A stretch of 49,556 nt of DNA. Origin: an uncultured Clostridia bacterium (GTDB lineage: Bacteria; Bacillota; Clostridia; Oscillospirales; Ruminococcaceae). Both the position numbers and the translations under genes were made by a program. The notes beneath the pieces were generated by a model. It saw only the letters and a list, made by a program, of their open reading frames with translations, was not told the origin of the DNA and did no database searches. Below, in pieces: positions 34,156 to 43,440 of this stretch. The stretch spans positions 1 to 49,556 of the forward strand of contig CAMNXF010000019.1 in NCBI GenBank assembly GCA_946567425.1, in the 5' to 3' direction. Each line of letters starts with the position of its first letter. The first letter of the stretch is position 1.

Positions 34156-34184
34156 AGCGCCGCCCTTTATTCGGGAACGGCGCT
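34156..34184 (-). terminator. Terminator at the end of the liv operon
   Basis: AGCGCCG (34156-34162) / CGGCGCT (34178-34184) just after the stop at 34199 on the minus strand; followed by GATTTTAC, a modest U-tract. Confidence 0.65.
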
Positions 34185-34198
34185 TTATCTTATTAAAT

Positions 34199-34708
34199 TT
34201 ACGTGCCGGGAACCAGCAAAACAAGTACCGCCGGTATAGTGACGGCAAGCATTATTCCAACCGTATAAAAACAAAACAATTCGCCGACGCGTTTTCTGAA
34301 TAATGTGTAATAAATCACCGAAAAAAGTACCGTGAATATCAGAAACAACGGCAGAAACCCGAGGAGCGCTTCGGGATAGCTGTTCATGATGTCGACGCCG
34401 ATAACGTCATACAGCAGTAAGAAGATATTAAACGCGATCACCCAAACCGCAGCGGCTGTAATCGCCAACAGAAAATACAGCGGCGGCGTCTTTTTCTCGG
34501 GCGGCTTGAACATTTTTTTCAGAACCGTGAAATACAGCGCGATATTCGCCGCCAATTGCAGCGCGTAAACAAGTATAACGACAGGTATCTCTTCCGAGGG
34601 GTGAAAAAAAATGATCAGTGCGAGCGACACAAAGAATAACCCGTGCGCGAGGAACATATTCCCGAACGCTATGCAATAACCGATAACCGCGCGTTTCACC
34701 TTGCTCAT
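34199..34708 (-). CDS. Hypothetical five-helix membrane protein
   Basis: 169 residues, about five hydrophobic helices (for example IPVVILVYALQLAANIALYF, LFLIFTVLFSVIYYTLF, GIMLAVTIPAVLVLLVPG) with a short Lys/Pro-rich loop (KMFKPPEKKTPPL). No family recognised. Four bases after the kinase-like gene, so it is the last gene of the liv transcript; a role in uptake cannot be inferred. Confidence 0.75.
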   Translation of the reverse strand: MSKVKRAVIGYCIAFGNMFLAHGLFFVSLALIIFFHPSEEIPVVILVYALQLAANIALYFTVLKKMFKPPEKKTPPLYFLLAITAAAVWVIAFNIFLLLYDVIGVDIMNSYPEALLGFLPLFLIFTVLFSVIYYTLFRKRVGELFCFYTVGIMLAVTIPAVLVLLVPGT

Positions 34709-34712
34709 ACGC

Positions 34713-35333
34713 TCACCCTAACTTTATCTTTATATAGCTGACGATAATATCCACGCACTTGTCAAAGCCGAGATCGCCGCTGTTAAGACACAGATCGTAG
34801 TTGCGCGCGTCTATCCACTCTCTGCCCGTGTGTGCCTTGTAGTAAGCTGCGCGCTCTTTGTCAATCGAGGACATTTTTTTCAGAGCCTCACGGCGGTCGG
34901 TAATGCCCTTAACGTCGGCAATGTTCTTAACGCAGTTTTCTTCGTCTGCGTAAACGAATACGCGCACGACGTTCTCCCGTCCGCTCAGCACGAAATCCGC
35001 GCAGCGTCCGACGATTATGCACGACTTTTCGTCCGCAAGCTTCTTCATCACCATTGCCTGATAGTTGAACAAATTCTCCTCTGACGTGAACGACTTCTTG
35101 TCGGGTGAAATAACGCCGCCCTTGTATACACCTGTTTTCCCGAAAACGCCCGCCTTGGTTTTCTCGTCTGTCTGTCCGAAAAGCGCCTCGTTTATGCCGC
35201 TCTCCTCGGACGCGAGCTTTATCAGATCCTTGTCGTAAAACTCGATGCCGAGCTTTTCGGACAGCATCTGCCCGATAGTGCGTCCGCCGCTGCCGTAGCC
35301 GCGCGCGATAGTAATAACAAATCTTTTATCCAT
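34713..35333 (-). CDS. Cytidylate-kinase-like P-loop protein
   Basis: 206 residues, matching the cytidylate-kinase-2 family of Clostridia. ITIARGYGSGGRTIG is the phosphate-binding region (atypical P-loop), followed by LGIEFYDKDLIKLASEESG, IIVGRCADFVL and a lid-like RREALKKMSSIDKERAAYY. Distinct from the canonical Cmk, so a true CMP substrate is uncertain. It begins three bases after livF, an unexpected location for a nucleotide kinase. Confidence 0.85.
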   Translation of the reverse strand: MDKRFVITIARGYGSGGRTIGQMLSEKLGIEFYDKDLIKLASEESGINEALFGQTDEKTKAGVFGKTGVYKGGVISPDKKSFTSEENLFNYQAMVMKKLADEKSCIIVGRCADFVLSGRENVVRVFVYADEENCVKNIADVKGITDRREALKKMSSIDKERAAYYKAHTGREWIDARNYDLCLNSGDLGFDKCVDIIVSYIKIKLG

Positions 35334-35336
35334 AAA

Positions 35337-36047
35337 CTATTCTCCCAGATACGCTTTCTTGACCTGTTCGTTGTCCATAAGCTCGTGCGCGTCACCGGAC
35401 AGCGCTATTTTACCCGTCTCCAGAACGTAGGCTCTGTTCGCGATTGACAACGCCTTTTTCGCGTTCTGCTCGACCAGCAGCACAGTCGTTCCGGACTTGT
35501 TTATCTCCTCGATAATGTCGAAAATTTCGCTTACATAGAGCGGCGAAAGTCCCATTGACGGTTCGTCCATAAGGATTATCGACGGCTTCGACATCAGTGC
35601 TCTGCCCATTGCGAGCATTTGCTGCTCGCCGCCCGAGAGCGTTCCCGCCGACTGGCTGCGACGCTCCTTTAATCTCGGAAAGCGCTCGTAAACGCGCTCT
35701 ATGCTCTCGTTTATCTCCGCCTTGTCCTTGCGCGTGTACGCGCCGAGCATAAGGTTCTCGTACACCGAAAGCTGCGCGAAAACACGACGCCCCTCGGGAA
35801 CATGCGCCATGCCCATTGCTACTATCCTATGCGCGGGCGTTTTTGTAAGCTCCTTGCCGCCGAATTTTATCGACCCGTGCTTCGCCGAAACAAGCCCTGT
35901 TATCGTATGCAGAATAGTCGTCTTGCCCGCGCCGTTCGCGCCTATAAGCGCGATTACCTCGCCCTGCTCCACGTTAAAGGAAATACCCTTGATCGCGTTG
36001 ATAGCGCCGTAGTATACCTCCAGATTTTCAATTTCCAGCATTGACAT
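35337..36047 (-). CDS. livF: Branched-chain amino-acid ABC transporter ATP-binding protein LivF
   Basis: 236 residues. Walker A GANGAGKTT, signature LSGGEQQMLAMGRAL, Walker B IILMDEPSMGLSPL, with the LivF-type AHVPEGRRVFAQLSVYENL. Starts at ATG 36047 with GGGGG upstream; a second ATG two codons in is possible. One of two ATPases of the importer. Confidence 0.95.
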   Translation of the reverse strand: MSMLEIENLEVYYGAINAIKGISFNVEQGEVIALIGANGAGKTTILHTITGLVSAKHGSIKFGGKELTKTPAHRIVAMGMAHVPEGRRVFAQLSVYENLMLGAYTRKDKAEINESIERVYERFPRLKERRSQSAGTLSGGEQQMLAMGRALMSKPSIILMDEPSMGLSPLYVSEIFDIIEEINKSGTTVLLVEQNAKKALSIANRAYVLETGKIALSGDAHELMDNEQVKKAYLGE

Positions 36048-36060
36048 ATACAGCGCCCCC

Positions 36061-36834
36061 TTAATCGCCCAAGTAAGCGGTGATTACCTTCGGGTCGTTG
36101 AGCACCGCCGAGGTCTCGCCCTGCGCAAGCTCCTGACCGAAGTTCAGCACGGTAAGCTCTTCGCAGATACCCGCGACCAACTTCATATCGTGCTCTATCA
36201 GCAAGATCGTCATATCGAATTTTTCCCGAACAAAACGGATAGTGTCCATAAGCTCCGCGGTCTCATTCGGATTCATGCCCGCCGCGGGCTCGTCGAGAAG
36301 CAGCAGCTTCGGATTTGTCGCGAGCGCTCTCGCGATCTCGAGCTTTCTCTGCTTGCCGTATGGCAGATTAGCCGAAAGCGCGTCCTTTTCGCCGTCAAGA
36401 TCAAAAACCTTAAGCAGCTCGACCGCCTTTTCGTTCATCTGTTTTTCCTCTTTAAAGTAACGCGGCAGCCGCAGAATGCCCTCTATCGTCGTGTACTTCG
36501 TTCGGTTCTGCATTCCCACCTTAACGTTGTCGAGCACGCTCATTGCCTTGAACAAGCGGATATTCTGGAACGTTCTCGCAATGCCGCTCTTGTTTATCTC
36601 CACGGGCGATTTTCCCGTGATGTTCGCGCCGTCGAGAAAAATGCCGCCCGAGGTGGGCTTGTACACGCCCGTGAGCATATTGAACACGGTAGTCTTACCC
36701 GCGCCGTTAGGTCCGATAAGTCCGTAAAGCTGTCCCTTTTTGACGCGCATATTCAGTCCATCGACCGCACGCAGACCTCCGAATTGTATCGACAGCTCTT
36801 TTACTTCGAGCATGGAAGTACTTTTTTCGCACAT
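36061..36834 (-). CDS. livG: Branched-chain amino-acid ABC transporter ATP-binding protein LivG
   Basis: 257 residues. Walker A GPNGAGKTT, LivG-type GIARTFQNIRLFKAMSVLDN, variant signature LPYGKQRKLEIARAL, Walker B LLLLDEPAAGMNPNE, C-terminal LNFGQELAQG. ATG directly follows the livM stop (GGAGGTG within the end of livM), so translation is coupled. Confidence 0.95.
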   Translation of the reverse strand: MCEKSTSMLEVKELSIQFGGLRAVDGLNMRVKKGQLYGLIGPNGAGKTTVFNMLTGVYKPTSGGIFLDGANITGKSPVEINKSGIARTFQNIRLFKAMSVLDNVKVGMQNRTKYTTIEGILRLPRYFKEEKQMNEKAVELLKVFDLDGEKDALSANLPYGKQRKLEIARALATNPKLLLLDEPAAGMNPNETAELMDTIRFVREKFDMTILLIEHDMKLVAGICEELTVLNFGQELAQGETSAVLNDPKVITAYLGD

Positions 36835-37917
36835 TTACTCAGCACCTCCCGCATTCTTTTTCTTGAATATTCCCTTGAACTTTTGTACGGGAGCGGACGC
36901 GCCGATGCGTTCTCTCAACTGAACGAAGAACGGAGCGTTGTTGAAGATCATCATGCCGATAAGCACGATAGCGTATATCAGCATACGGTAGTTGCCGACC
37001 TCGCGGAATATCTCGGGCAGCGCGTACAGGATTATCGTTGCGATTATCGAGCCGCGCAGGCTGCCAAGTCCGCCGAGCACCACGAATACGAGTATCAGTA
37101 TCGACAGGTTGTAGTCAAATTTTTTCGCCGCCAGCAACGATATGGAGTGCGAATAGAGCGCTCCAGCAACGCCCGCGATAGCCGCCGAGATCGTAAACGC
37201 CATAAGTCTGAACTTAGTGACGTTGATACCTACTGACTGCGCCGCGATGTAGTTGTCGCGTACCGCCATACACGCGCGCCCTGATTTGCTGTCGATAAAC
37301 ATCATCAGTATCGCCAGACAGATCAGCAGCACTACCGTCACTATCCAGATATTGGTATCCTGCGGCGCCGCCATTCCGATAGGACCGCGTAGCAGCTCGT
37401 TGGCACCCTCGGAGTTTTCGGCAAGCTCGGGCGCCTGCGTAAAGCCGAAATGCAGCCCGTTGTTGTCCATAACGAGATAAATGTTGTTGGCGAGCGACTT
37501 CATTATCTCGCCGAAACCGAGCGTAACGATAGCCAGATAGTCGCCACGCAGACGAAGAACGGGTATTCCGATAAGCACGCCGAAAACCGCTGCCATTACT
37601 CCGCCGAGAATTATCGCGACAGTAAACCGCAGCCAGTCGGGAACGTTAAGGTTCGGCGAGTTCTGTATCACCAGCGAGACTGTTCCCGAAACGTAAGCTC
37701 CCACGCACATAAAGCCCGCGTGCCCCAGCGACAACTCGCCGAGCACTCCGACTGTCAGATTAAGCGAGATCGCCAGAATTACATAAATGCCGATCGGCAC
37801 GAGCAAGCCCGTTATCATATTGTTCAGCACTCCCGCCTGCGACAGCGCCGCGAAAGTGAAAAACAGAACTGCCGTGCCCGCAAAGGTGATAAGGTTATTT
37901 TTTGTTTGCTTTCTCAT
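36835..37917 (-). CDS. livM: Branched-chain amino-acid ABC transporter permease LivM
   Basis: 360 residues from ATG 37917 (AAGGTGG upstream; an in-frame GTG nine bases earlier falls in the binding site). About nine to ten membrane helices; LivM signatures LSLGHAGFMCVGAYVSG, RGDYLAIVTLGFGEIMK and AVRDNYIAAQSVGINV with the EAA-type loop, and VVLGGLGSLRGSIIATI. Pairs with LivH. Confidence 0.95.
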   Translation of the reverse strand: MRKQTKNNLITFAGTAVLFFTFAALSQAGVLNNMITGLLVPIGIYVILAISLNLTVGVLGELSLGHAGFMCVGAYVSGTVSLVIQNSPNLNVPDWLRFTVAIILGGVMAAVFGVLIGIPVLRLRGDYLAIVTLGFGEIMKSLANNIYLVMDNNGLHFGFTQAPELAENSEGANELLRGPIGMAAPQDTNIWIVTVVLLICLAILMMFIDSKSGRACMAVRDNYIAAQSVGINVTKFRLMAFTISAAIAGVAGALYSHSISLLAAKKFDYNLSILILVFVVLGGLGSLRGSIIATIILYALPEIFREVGNYRMLIYAIVLIGMMIFNNAPFFVQLRERIGASAPVQKFKGIFKKKNAGGAE

Positions 37918-37927
37918 AATGACCACC

Positions 37928-38875
37928 TTAAACCTTTTCGTTTATCTTCTTGCCCATAATTCCCGTAGGACGAACGACGAGAACTATGATCAGCACAAGG
38001 AATACGATAGCGTCCGAAAGCTGCGAGCTTATGTAAGCCTTGGACAGCTGTTCAATAACGCCCAGCAGCACGCCGCCTATCATAGCGCCGGGAATGCTGC
38101 CGATACCGCCGAATACCGCCGCGACGAACGCCTTTATGCCGGGCATCGAGCCCGTGTAGGGTGTGATCTGCGGATAGGTCGAGCACATCAGCACCGCCGC
38201 GACCGCCGCAAGCGCCGAGCCGATAGCGAACGTCAGTGTTATCGTACCGTTTACGTTAATGCCCATAAGCTGCGCCGCGCCCTTGTCCTCCGAGCACGCG
38301 AGCATCGCCTTGCCCGCCTTGGTCTTGTTGATGAACAGCGTAAGCAGCACCATAATAACTATCGACACCGTGATCGCAAGGAAAGTCTCCATGGAAATGG
38401 TAAGCATCGGCTTCAAGTCGCCGTATGGGCTGTCCTTGACCGCCGTGAAAAACAGCGGAGCTTGTCCGTCGAATACGAGCAGGAACGGAGGCGCGCCTGC
38501 CGCGATAGAGGTAAAGGTTTTCGGGTTGGCGGACTGCGTGAGCAGCGCGACATTCTGTAGCAGATAGCTCACGCCGATTGCCGTGATAAGCACAGCAAGC
38601 GGAGGAGCGCCGCGTAAGGGCTTGTACGCAACCTTTTCGATGACCACGCCGAGCACCGTGCAAACAACGACCGCGATGATTATCGCAAGCCATACGGGAC
38701 ACCATGTAGTTGCCATTGTGATAAGCGCCGCGTAGCCGCCCACCATTATAATGTCACCGTGCGCGAAGTTCAGCATTTTGGCGATACCGTAGACCATGGT
38801 ATAGCCGAGCGCTATCAGCGCGTAGATCGAGCCTAGGCTCAACCCGTTTACCAGATACGAAACAAAGCTCATCAT
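37928..38875 (-). CDS. livH: Branched-chain amino-acid ABC transporter permease LivH
   Basis: 315 residues, about eight membrane helices. LivH signatures NGLSLGSIYALIALGYTMVY, GIAKMLNFAHGDIIMVGGY, ACSEDKGAAQLMGINV and AAVFGGIGSIPGAMIGG. RBS AAAGGAG. ATG 38875 or the adjacent 38872 may start translation. Confidence 0.95.
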   Translation of the reverse strand: MMSFVSYLVNGLSLGSIYALIALGYTMVYGIAKMLNFAHGDIIMVGGYAALITMATTWCPVWLAIIIAVVVCTVLGVVIEKVAYKPLRGAPPLAVLITAIGVSYLLQNVALLTQSANPKTFTSIAAGAPPFLLVFDGQAPLFFTAVKDSPYGDLKPMLTISMETFLAITVSIVIMVLLTLFINKTKAGKAMLACSEDKGAAQLMGINVNGTITLTFAIGSALAAVAAVLMCSTYPQITPYTGSMPGIKAFVAAVFGGIGSIPGAMIGGVLLGVIEQLSKAYISSQLSDAIVFLVLIIVLVVRPTGIMGKKINEKV

Positions 38876-39000
38876 AGAGCCGTTCTCCTTTCCATGAGGG
38901 AATTTGTTTTCATAAAAAAATAATATTCGTTTATCACAATTCTATGAAAGCAAATCCCCGAAAATCAGGGATCTGCAATTTGTCCGAAATTATGGCAAAG

Positions 39001-39029
39001 CCGTACAAGAGCCAAACGCCCTTGTACGG
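39001..39029 (-). terminator. Hairpin between livJ and livH
   Basis: Perfect 9-bp repeat CCGTACAAG (39001-39009) / CTTGTACGG (39021-39029) in the 180-base gap. No U-tract, so probably a processing or stability hairpin that lets the binding-protein gene accumulate more transcript than the permeases (inference). A second, weaker repeat lies at 38953-38972. Confidence 0.6.
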
Positions 39030-39055
39030 TTTGCAAATTTACTTATAATTCAGCC

Positions 39056-40285
39056 TTAGCTGAGCACCTCATACTCGCCCTTGCCGTCCTTAACGACGAT
39101 CTTCAGAACCTTGGGAGCTTTCTCGGGTTCGCCATCGGCAGCCCACTTCGTGAGACCCGTAACGCCGTCAAGCTCGATCTGCGTCATCGCCGCCTTGAGC
39201 TTGTCGCAAAGCTCGGAAGCGGAGATGGAAGCGTCCTTGATCTCGCCCTTCTCCATAGCCAGCTTTACCGCGTATACGCAGTCGTAAGCGTCAGCCGCAA
39301 ACTGGTTGAGCGGATCGTTCGGGAACTTCTCCTGATATGCCTTTGTGAACGCAGCGGACTTTGCCTCGGGAGAAGAAGCTGCATACGGAGACATTACAAA
39401 TACGCCGTTTGCAATATCTACCTTGTCGCCGAGAACGTCGATGATACCGTCAAGACCGTCGCCGCCGAATACGGGGATATCCAACACGCCCTGTGCCTGC
39501 TGGAGAACCAGCGCAGCCTCGGTGTAGTAGAACGGCAGGAACAGCATTTCAGCGCCGCTGTCCGCGATCTTCTGGATCTGTACCGAGAAGTCGGTCTTGG
39601 AATCGGCGGTAAACGCCTGCTTTTCAACGACCTCGAGACCTTTCTCCTTAGCGACCTCCTCGAAACCGGTCACGATACCCGTTGAGTAGGAGTCGGAACT
39701 GTCGTAAATGATACCGATTTTCTTGGCGCTCATATTGTCCGCGATATAGTTCGCCGCGATACCGCCCTGCATGGGGTCGGTAAAGCACATACGGAAACAG
39801 TTATCGCCTGCGGTAATGCAGTTTACGGAAGAGCCCGACGGAGTGAGCAGGAACATATTGTCCTTTGCAGCCTCCTTGGAAACAGCCTCGCAGGGAGCGG
39901 AAGTAACCGTACCAATCAGCAGCTTCATATCCTTATCCTTAAGAGAATTGTAAGCGTTCACGGATTTCTCCGCGTCGTGCTCGTCGTCGCTGAACTCGAG
40001 TTTGAGAGTGATACCGTTTACGCCGCCCGCCGCGTTTATTTCGTCAACGGCAAGCTGTGCGCCGTTCTTGACCGCAACGCCGTACTGAGCTGCGCCGCCT
40101 GTAACAGGACCGATACCGCCGATTACGAGAGTTCCGCTTGTACCGCCGACATCGCCGGAGTTGCCCGCGCCGCCGCTGCTGTTGCCGGACGAGTCTGAGT
40201 CGCCGTTGCCGTTACAGCCCGCAAAGCCGAGTGTCATCGCCGCTGCCAGAGAAACGGCAGCTATGCGCTTGAATAAATTCTTCAT
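39056..40285 (-). CDS. livJ: Branched-chain amino-acid ABC transporter substrate-binding lipoprotein
   Basis: 409 residues from ATG 40285 (GAAAGGAAAA upstream); the longer frame runs into the promoter leader. Signal peptide with lipobox GFAGC, then a Ser/Gly/Asn linker. Periplasmic-binding fold type I: VIGGIGPVTGGAAQYGVAVK, NAYNSLKDKDMKLLIG, FRMCFTDPMQGGIAANYI, KIGIIYDSSDSYSTGI, and FFLPFYYTEAAL-like MLFLPFYYTEAALVLQQ. Binds Leu/Ile/Val or a similar amino acid. First gene of the livJHMGF operon. Confidence 0.94.
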   Translation of the reverse strand: MKNLFKRIAAVSLAAAMTLGFAGCNGNGDSDSSGNSSGGAGNSGDVGGTSGTLVIGGIGPVTGGAAQYGVAVKNGAQLAVDEINAAGGVNGITLKLEFSDDEHDAEKSVNAYNSLKDKDMKLLIGTVTSAPCEAVSKEAAKDNMFLLTPSGSSVNCITAGDNCFRMCFTDPMQGGIAANYIADNMSAKKIGIIYDSSDSYSTGIVTGFEEVAKEKGLEVVEKQAFTADSKTDFSVQIQKIADSGAEMLFLPFYYTEAALVLQQAQGVLDIPVFGGDGLDGIIDVLGDKVDIANGVFVMSPYAASSPEAKSAAFTKAYQEKFPNDPLNQFAADAYDCVYAVKLAMEKGEIKDASISASELCDKLKAAMTQIELDGVTGLTKWAADGEPEKAPKVLKIVVKDGKGEYEVLS

Positions 40286-40377
40286 AACACATTTTCCTTT
40301 CTTTTCCACACATAAATATATAATTTGGAAAACCACTGCGGAGCAAAATACGCCGCAATAATTTTCTTTGCAATTTT

Positions 40378-40406
40378 ACTATACCATTTAATTCATAATC
40401 TGTCAA
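40378..40406 (-). promoter_or_regulatory. Promoter of the liv operon
   Basis: Minus strand TTGACA (40401-40406), 17-bp spacer, TATAGT (40378-40383), leader of about 85 bases. No CodY box was recognised. Confidence 0.8.
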
Positions 40407-40524
40407 GAACAAAATCGTAGCAATCTTACAAAGCAATTAAGATTTTTTTGTGCATTTTATACTAAAAACGTTAAAAATGTCAATCTCTACCAAAAATAAA
40501 GAAACACAAATGCACAAGCTGTGC

Positions 40525-40556
40525 AAAAAATTACGCTCCGCAGCGATCGCGGGGCG
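40525..40556 (-). terminator. Terminator of ireB
   Basis: Stem CGCTCCGC (40534-40541) / GCGGGGCG (40549-40556), one wobble pair, with six T on the minus strand (40525-40530). The plus strand also has ATTTTTTTC after the stem, so it may be bidirectional. Confidence 0.75.
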
Positions 40557-40613
40557 CGATTTTTTTCTTCGTGAAATCAAGTCTTGCAAGAAACTCCGGG
40601 AAACTCTGCAAAA

Positions 40614-40859
40614 TTAATTCGTCAGATACGACTTTACCAATACCTGTAAAAGCTCGTCCCTGTCGATATGGCGGATAAGACCCCGCGCGTTGTTGAACGT
40701 CGTGATATATGTAGGATCTTCCGACAGAATATAGCCTACCAACTGATTTATGGGATTATATCCCTTCTGCTTCAGCGCGTCGTATACGGTCGTGAGTATT
40801 TCTTTCATCTCATTCTCCCGATCCTCATGCACCGAAAATGTCATTGTCTTGTCCAGCAT
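40614..40859 (-). CDS. ireB: IreB-family regulatory phosphoprotein
   Basis: 81 residues from ATG 40859 (GGAGGG upstream); the longer frame upstream is not supported. UPF0297/IreB family: small cytoplasmic protein phosphorylated on N-terminal threonines by the PASTA kinase IreK and affecting cephalosporin tolerance in enterococci. Thr5 and Thr7 (MLDKTMTF) are candidate sites. Conserved core [20 protein letters not shown] and the [21 protein letters not shown] stretch. Its usual neighbours (ruvX, DUF1292) are absent. Confidence 0.92.
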   Translation of the reverse strand: MLDKTMTFSVHEDRENEMKEILTTVYDALKQKGYNPINQLVGYILSEDPTYITTFNNARGLIRHIDRDELLQVLVKSYLTN

Positions 40860-41137
40860 ATTTATCCCTCCTCGCTTTAAAAACCGAACCGTCCGCCCGA
40901 AACAGTTTCGGCGGCAGTCGGTTTTACACATTTTACACATACCTCATACCCGAAAGAGCACAATGTTCCCCTGCTCCCCTAAACATAATTATACACATTT
41001 TTCACCAAAAAAACAACCATATTTCCCAAACAAATGTGAAAATCTATGAATATCACAAAATCCTCGGCATTTCTTTGGGAATGTTTCACAAAAATGTGCT
41101 CCTAAAATCTACATATTTATAAAATTTGCTAAAACAC
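40860..41137. other. Divergent spacer between ireB and divIVA-like gene
   Basis: AT-rich, no coding frame. It contains the ireB leader, whose promoter could not be fixed, and leads into the divIVA promoter. Nothing else seen. Confidence 0.5.
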
Positions 41138-41166
41138 TTGTATATCTCGGAATTTTGTGCTATAAT
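41138..41166 (+). promoter_or_regulatory. Promoter of the DivIVA-like gene
   Basis: TTGTAT (41138-41143), 17-bp spacer, TATAAT (41161-41166), leader of about 65 bases, RBS GAGGGGAG. Confidence 0.72.
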
Positions 41167-41239
41167 TAAATACAGAGTAGTGCGCGGACTTGTCTGCCCG
41201 CGTATAGGCGTTAATTTTTTTCGAGGGGAGTAGTTTATT

Positions 41240-42700
41240 ATGGCAGGCGAAGGCGGATTTAAAAGTGTCTTAAACGGTTTTGACAAGAACGAGGTCAACG
41301 AATACATAAGCAATCTTCGCAAAACTATGAAAGAGATGGAGGCGGAAAAAAGGGCTAACGACGAAAAGACCGCAGCAGCTGTAAAAACCGCCGAGGAAGC
41401 CGAAAACAGAGTTAAAGCGGCAGAAAAGCAGGCTGCCGAAAAAATAGCGGAACTGGAGATCCAGGCAAAAACCGAACGCCGCAATGCGGAGAGCATGGCT
41501 ATCCAGATCGACGAATTGAAACGCAAGCTCAAATCCAAGCCTGCATCGGGCGCGGTTTCCGGTAAGGCCGACACGGCGGCTGCGGAAAAGAAGTCCGCGG
41601 AGATCATTGCCGCCGCGAACAGGACCGCTCATGAGGTCGTTGAAAGAGCTAAGGAAACCGCTAACAGCATCATAGCAAACGCGCAGAACGCGGCAGCGGG
41701 CGTTTCGTCCGGCGCGAACAGCGGTGCGTCCGAGGAGTTTATGCGCGTTCTTAAGAACTATCTCGATACGATAAACAACGGTTTTGGCGAGGTGAGCCGC
41801 AAAGCGTCCGAGCTTTTTGGGGAAGGCTCGGCTCCCATTCAGTCCGCGCCCATGCCCGTTCCCGACTTCTCGAATATTACCGCGCCGCAGGCGGAGCTGC
41901 CCAAGAGCGCTCCCACACCCGAAAAAGCCGACGAGACGGATATGAGTATGGGTCTGTCGGGTGACTTCTTTGTTTCCTTTACGAACGACAGCTCCGACGA
42001 CGATATGACCGCATTCGGAAGCGAGGACATTGCTCCGATAAATCCTTCTGTTCCCAAGGCGGAGGTTCTGGAAACATTCGATTTGTCACACGTTCACGCG
42101 CCCGCGGTCGACGAGCCCGTAGACGCTATCAAGCCGCTTGACGCGGATAAGGGCGCAAAGGCGGAGCTTGACAGCAGCTTTATGACAGACCTTATCGCGC
42201 AGACAGTTCCGAGTTCGGTGCTCGGCAGCGAGGTCGATGGCGACCTGCTTGCCGCAGTTAAGGCGCAGGAAGAGAAATTTGCCGTTAAGCCGACAGACGA
42301 GGGGATTGACTTCAATATGGATATGGGCGACGGCGTTTCCGCAGACGGCGGCGCAGAACCTGACGATCCCATGGCTGCGCTGCTTGCGCAAGCCCAAGCG
42401 GCATTCGGAGGTTCGTTTGACACGTCAGAGCCGGAGCGGGAACCCGAGCCTGAACCCGCAAGTATGGGAATGGGTTCTTCGGGCGACTGGGCAGATCTTC
42501 AAAAGCAGCTTGAGGCTATGGAGAAATCCGGCAACTTCGGCGGAGATGCTCCCGAAAGTGCCGCGCCGGAATCTGCTAAGAGTATTGCGGAAGACCCCAA
42601 GGCTCCGAGCGCAGACGATTCCGCGATCTGGAATTTTGGCGATTTGGGCAGTTCGTCCGATGACGACGATATGAGTTCTGACCTGTTCGGCAATCTTTAA
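41240..42700 (+). CDS. DivIVA-like coiled-coil protein with long acidic tail
   Basis: 486 residues. N-terminus GFKSVLNGFDKNEVNEYISN matches the DivIVA domain (the conserved F and the GxDxxEVxxF turn), which in DivIVA binds curved membrane. Residues about 25-115 form an Ala/Glu/Lys-rich coiled coil. Residues 118-160 form a second helix (AEIIAAANRTAHEVVERAKE), the arrangement seen in DivIVA-type proteins. The remaining 300 residues are acidic, Pro/Ser/Asp-rich and probably disordered, ending DDDMSSDLFGNL, far longer than in classical DivIVA (about 160-250 residues). It probably organises cell poles or septa; the tail may recruit partners. Single-gene unit. Confidence 0.8.
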   Translation: MAGEGGFKSVLNGFDKNEVNEYISNLRKTMKEMEAEKRANDEKTAAAVKTAEEAENRVKAAEKQAAEKIAELEIQAKTERRNAESMAIQIDELKRKLKSKPASGAVSGKADTAAAEKKSAEIIAAANRTAHEVVERAKETANSIIANAQNAAAGVSSGANSGASEEFMRVLKNYLDTINNGFGEVSRKASELFGEGSAPIQSAPMPVPDFSNITAPQAELPKSAPTPEKADETDMSMGLSGDFFVSFTNDSSDDDMTAFGSEDIAPINPSVPKAEVLETFDLSHVHAPAVDEPVDAIKPLDADKGAKAELDSSFMTDLIAQTVPSSVLGSEVDGDLLAAVKAQEEKFAVKPTDEGIDFNMDMGDGVSADGGAEPDDPMAALLAQAQAAFGGSFDTSEPEREPEPEPASMGMGSSGDWADLQKQLEAMEKSGNFGGDAPESAAPESAKSIAEDPKAPSADDSAIWNFGDLGSSSDDDDMSSDLFGNL

Positions 42701-42710
42701 ATGCGATTAT

Positions 42711-42745
42711 AAAAGAGCCGGAAAATTCAGTTTCGGCTCTTTTGA
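42711..42745 (+). terminator. Terminator of the DivIVA-like gene
   Basis: AAAAGAGCCG (42711-42720) / CGGCTCTTTT (42734-42743), ten perfect pairs with flanking A and T runs; works in both directions. Confidence 0.88.
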
Positions 42746-43195
42746 ATTGCCGACCGTTACGCTGCGCTAGGCTTATTTTGTTTTTGTAATGCCGCATGGT
42801 TGCGAGAGAACACCCCTCGGGAGAGAGGGCGCTGGACATGTTGACAAGCAGCGGACACATTACATAGCGTCCCCTTGCGCTCTCTTTCCAACCTCCCTAT
42901 TACTCACGCACAGTTTCTCCTCTCCATTGCTGCGCTGTGCGTTTCCCGCTGATTTGTAACGGGAAACGCGCATAAAGACAACAATAGAGCTAATTAAACG
43001 ACTACTATAACGTATTGCGGTTAGAGCTGTACGAAGACTTTGAGGTGCACTTTCATTCCCGTATGCGGCACATTGCGGCTATAGGGCGGGCATACACAAA
43101 CCGCGAAGCGGCTGCGACAGGATGTCGCAGAGTGACAGCCAAAAGCACGGCAATGATTCTGCGCAGCCAAGCTGTCATTCGGCGAACGAAGTGAG

Positions 43196-43250
43196 CATTT
43201 TGCAGCCAACGTCGTCGTTCGACTTGGTCGACATTGACGGCTGCAAAATG
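43196..43250. repeat. 12-bp inverted repeat with structured loop
   Basis: CATTTTGCAGCC (43196-43207) and GGCTGCAAAATG (43239-43250), perfect, 31-base loop that itself contains complementary GTCG/CGAC runs. Confidence 0.65.
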
Positions 43251-43440
43251 GGTATGCCCGCGCGGGTGAGACAGCGCGCCGTCTCAAAAGCACATCAATG
43301 GGAGACATTGAAACGCCTTTTCATTATAAGACGCAGAAACTCCTATCGGCTAGATTGGCAAGCAGGCTAGGAGCGCGGTTCATACCCATTATAACGGTAA
43401 TGAGCTAAAAAGTTTAAGCCACCAAAAGATGCAAAAAGGG

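Noticed and set aside
43122..43370. 82-residue plus-strand frame and overlapping 95-residue minus-strand frame in the gene-free gap
   Set aside because: No ribosome binding site, overlaps several hairpins, and composition is unlike the neighbouring proteins.
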